NCBI GenBank assembly: GCA_002104905.1
Contig: MCFE01000898.1
Coordinates: forward strand, 1-27,724
Direction: 5' to 3'
Length of the DNA stretch: 27,724 nucleotides
Origin: Basidiobolus meristosporus CBS 931.73
Taxonomy: Eukaryota > Basidiobolomycota > Basidiobolomycetes > Basidiobolales > Basidiobolaceae
Shown: positions 26,444-27,724 of the stretch, in pieces
Layout: every line of letters begins with the position of its first letter
How positions within the stretch are numbered: the stretch's first letter is position 1
Position numbers and translations under genes: made by a program
Notes under the pieces: generated by a model
The model's database searches: none
The model's input: only the letters and a program-made list of their open reading frames with translations
What the model was told of the DNA's origin: nothing

Positions 26444-27724
26444 AAGTTGAGAGGGTTCTCCTGAATCTCTTTTCTTGTGATACCAATATCTTGATGGTTC
26501 AGTATTATCAGCAAGTCTTGCAAGCTTGAGTCTGTCCCTATGCACTAAGTCTTCCCGGATATTGCCTTGTTTGTCCACCAGTTGGTAAGTTGCAAATGGA
26601 CATTCTCTGATGATCTTGAATGGTCCTGTCCATTGTGGCTCAAACTTCTTCCGAGTGTTGTTTCTTAGCAATACAAAGTTCCCAACTGTCAATGCTTCTG
26701 GTGCTATAGTCTTATCAAATCTCTGCTTCATCTTTTCTGCACTTTGAGATACTTTGGTCTGTGCCTCTTGACGTCTTTGTTCCAGTTGCTGGTGTCTACT
26801 TGGCTGACTGAGTTCATCTTCTAAGGTGTCTGTAAGCTTTGGTTGTGTGAGATCTCCTGGAATCCTTGGTTCACATCCATAAACTAAGTAAAATGGTGAT
26901 TGCTGGGTGGTGTTGTGTACTCTGACTCTGCATGCAAAGAGTGCTTGGTCTATATACTCATCCCATCTACTGACAACTCCATTTGCATACTTGGTCAGCA
27001 TTTTTCCAAATAATCCATTAAACCGCTCAGTGACTCCATTAGTTCTGGGGTGATATGCCGAGGTTTTCAAGTGTCTGATCTGCTGCATTTCCAGGTAAGC
27101 CTCTAATGTCTTTGCCATAAAGTTTGCACCTCTATCGGATAAGATCTCCACAGGGCATCCAAACTTCATCAGGATCTCATGGTAAATGAAACTTGCAACT
27201 TCTTGTTCACTGGCTATTGGTACAGCTTTAGCAACTGGCCATTTAGTGGCATGGTCAATTGCTACTAGGATCCAACGGTTGCATTTCCTGGTAGTTGGCA
27301 GTCTTCCAATAAAGTCAATTCCCCATCTCTCAAATGGTCTTACAGGCTCCAAAGGGAAGAGTTCGGCAATTCTTTGTGGCTGGCCTTGATTGATTTGGCA
27401 GTTTGGGCATGTTTTTACTAGCTTCTCAATGTCTTGTTTCATTCTGGGCCACCATGCTCTGGCTTTTACAAGGCTATAGGTTCCTTCAATCCCAAGATGT
27501 CCATATCCATTGTGTAGCTTATGTATTAAATCCAGGCGAGCAACATAAGGACAATAGGCAATAGGGCTTCCATCAACAATTCGGTAGAGTGTTTCATTCT
27601 GTACAACAAATTTGCTGGCCTCATCACGGATTATCTTCTTGATATCTTCATCCACCTCATTAGGAATGGCTTGGTCCTCCAAGTACTTTGGTAATAGGCT
27701 AGGCCAATCTGATTCATGCACCAA
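26441..27724 (-). CDS. Gypsy element F integrase with C-terminal GPF domain (partial, open)
   Basis: An uninterrupted frame from the window edge to TAG at 26441-26443; the initial Met is simply the edge of the visible part, and RT and RNase H should lie beyond. The zinc domain has His 71, His 76, Cys 106 and Cys 109. The catalytic triad is Asp 137 (RWGIDFIG), Asp 197 (LSDRGANF) and Glu 233 (TNGVTERFNG), spaced D-59-D-35-E as in active gypsy integrases. The C-terminal region has the GPY/F-type motif PQWTGPFKII and LVHRDRLKLARL. It would cleave and join element cDNA to the genome. It is the only enzyme here with no visible lesion, and by its family it is the intact counterpart of element D. Confidence 0.93.
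   Translation of the reverse strand: MVHESDWPSLLPKYLEDQAIPNEVDEDIKKIIRDEASKFVVQNETLYRIVDGSPIAYCPYVARLDLIHKLHNGYGHLGIEGTYSLVKARAWWPRMKQDIEKLVKTCPNCQINQGQPQRIAELFPLEPVRPFERWGIDFIGRLPTTRKCNRWILVAIDHATKWPVAKAVPIASEQEVASFIYHEILMKFGCPVEILSDRGANFMAKTLEAYLEMQQIRHLKTSAYHPRTNGVTERFNGLFGKMLTKYANGVVSRWDEYIDQALFACRVRVHNTTQQSPFYLVYGCEPRIPGDLTQPKLTDTLEDELSQPSRHQQLEQRRQEAQTKVSQSAEKMKQRFDKTIAPEALTVGNFVLLRNNTRKKFEPQWTGPFKIIRECPFATYQLVDKQGNIREDLVHRDRLKLARLADNTEPSRYWYHKKRDSGEPSQL

Overview
This is a eukaryotic, transposon-saturated stretch with no recognisable host gene. Nearly everything readable belongs to LTR retrotransposons of the Ty1/copia type (order protease-integrase-RT-RNase H) and the Ty3/gypsy type (order protease-RT-RNase H-integrase), plus one PIF/Harbinger-like DNA transposon. 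The DNA is AT-rich and CpG-poor, most reading frames are broken, and the elements are nested. The style of the gypsy pol proteins (LLLGRPW protease end; an RT with a long linker and FVDD box) is what I associate with fungi, especially basidiomycetes such as mushrooms or rusts. That host assignment is inference only.

Layout, left to right. (1) 1-775: broken copia RT fragment, minus strand. (2) 776-1247: a tandem array of truncated heads of a 349-bp copia LTR, plus orientation. (3) 1248-3781: 3' half of copia element A (3' LTR, RNase H, RT, integrase C-terminal half), minus strand. (4) 3782-8445: a whole copia element B of the same family, minus strand, with two LTRs, a polypurine tract, a primer binding site and a perfect 5-bp target duplication AGATC; it sits inside A's integrase. 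(5) 8446-8508: continuation of A. (6) About 8509-11215: gypsy C pol, joined directly to copia at both ends. (7) 11216-11370: decayed copia fragment. (8) 11371-13300: nothing secure.

(9) 13301-17588: a Harbinger-like DNA transposon with a perfect 12-bp terminal inverted repeat, subterminal tandem repeats, an unknown ORF on the minus strand, a DDE transposase pseudogene on the plus strand, and an internal fold-back element with roughly 340-bp arms whose ends resemble those of its host. (10) 17589-21045: gypsy D, minus strand, decayed, with a truncated 3' LTR and a solo copia LTR inserted in its RT. (11) 21046-21338: a plus-strand fragment of the same gypsy family, head-on to D, followed by (12) a gypsy LTR at 21339-21707. 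(13) 21708-22590: an unidentified broken coding fragment and blank sequence. (14) 22591-26062: copia E, minus strand, with a 3' LTR and a nearly complete pol carrying several stops. (15) 26063-27724: gypsy F, minus strand, with a 3' LTR and an intact integrase frame that runs off the window; F interrupts E.

B is younger than A. F is younger than E. The solo LTR at 19961 is younger than D. F is the only element whose visible enzyme frame is fully open. D, the 21.3-kb LTR and F are one gypsy family; A, B, the array, the solo LTR and the first fragment are one copia family. The points most worth following up are the copia/gypsy/copia mosaic at 8.5-11.2 kb, the primer binding site that contains B's gag start codon, and the Harbinger-like element with its nested fold-back relative.
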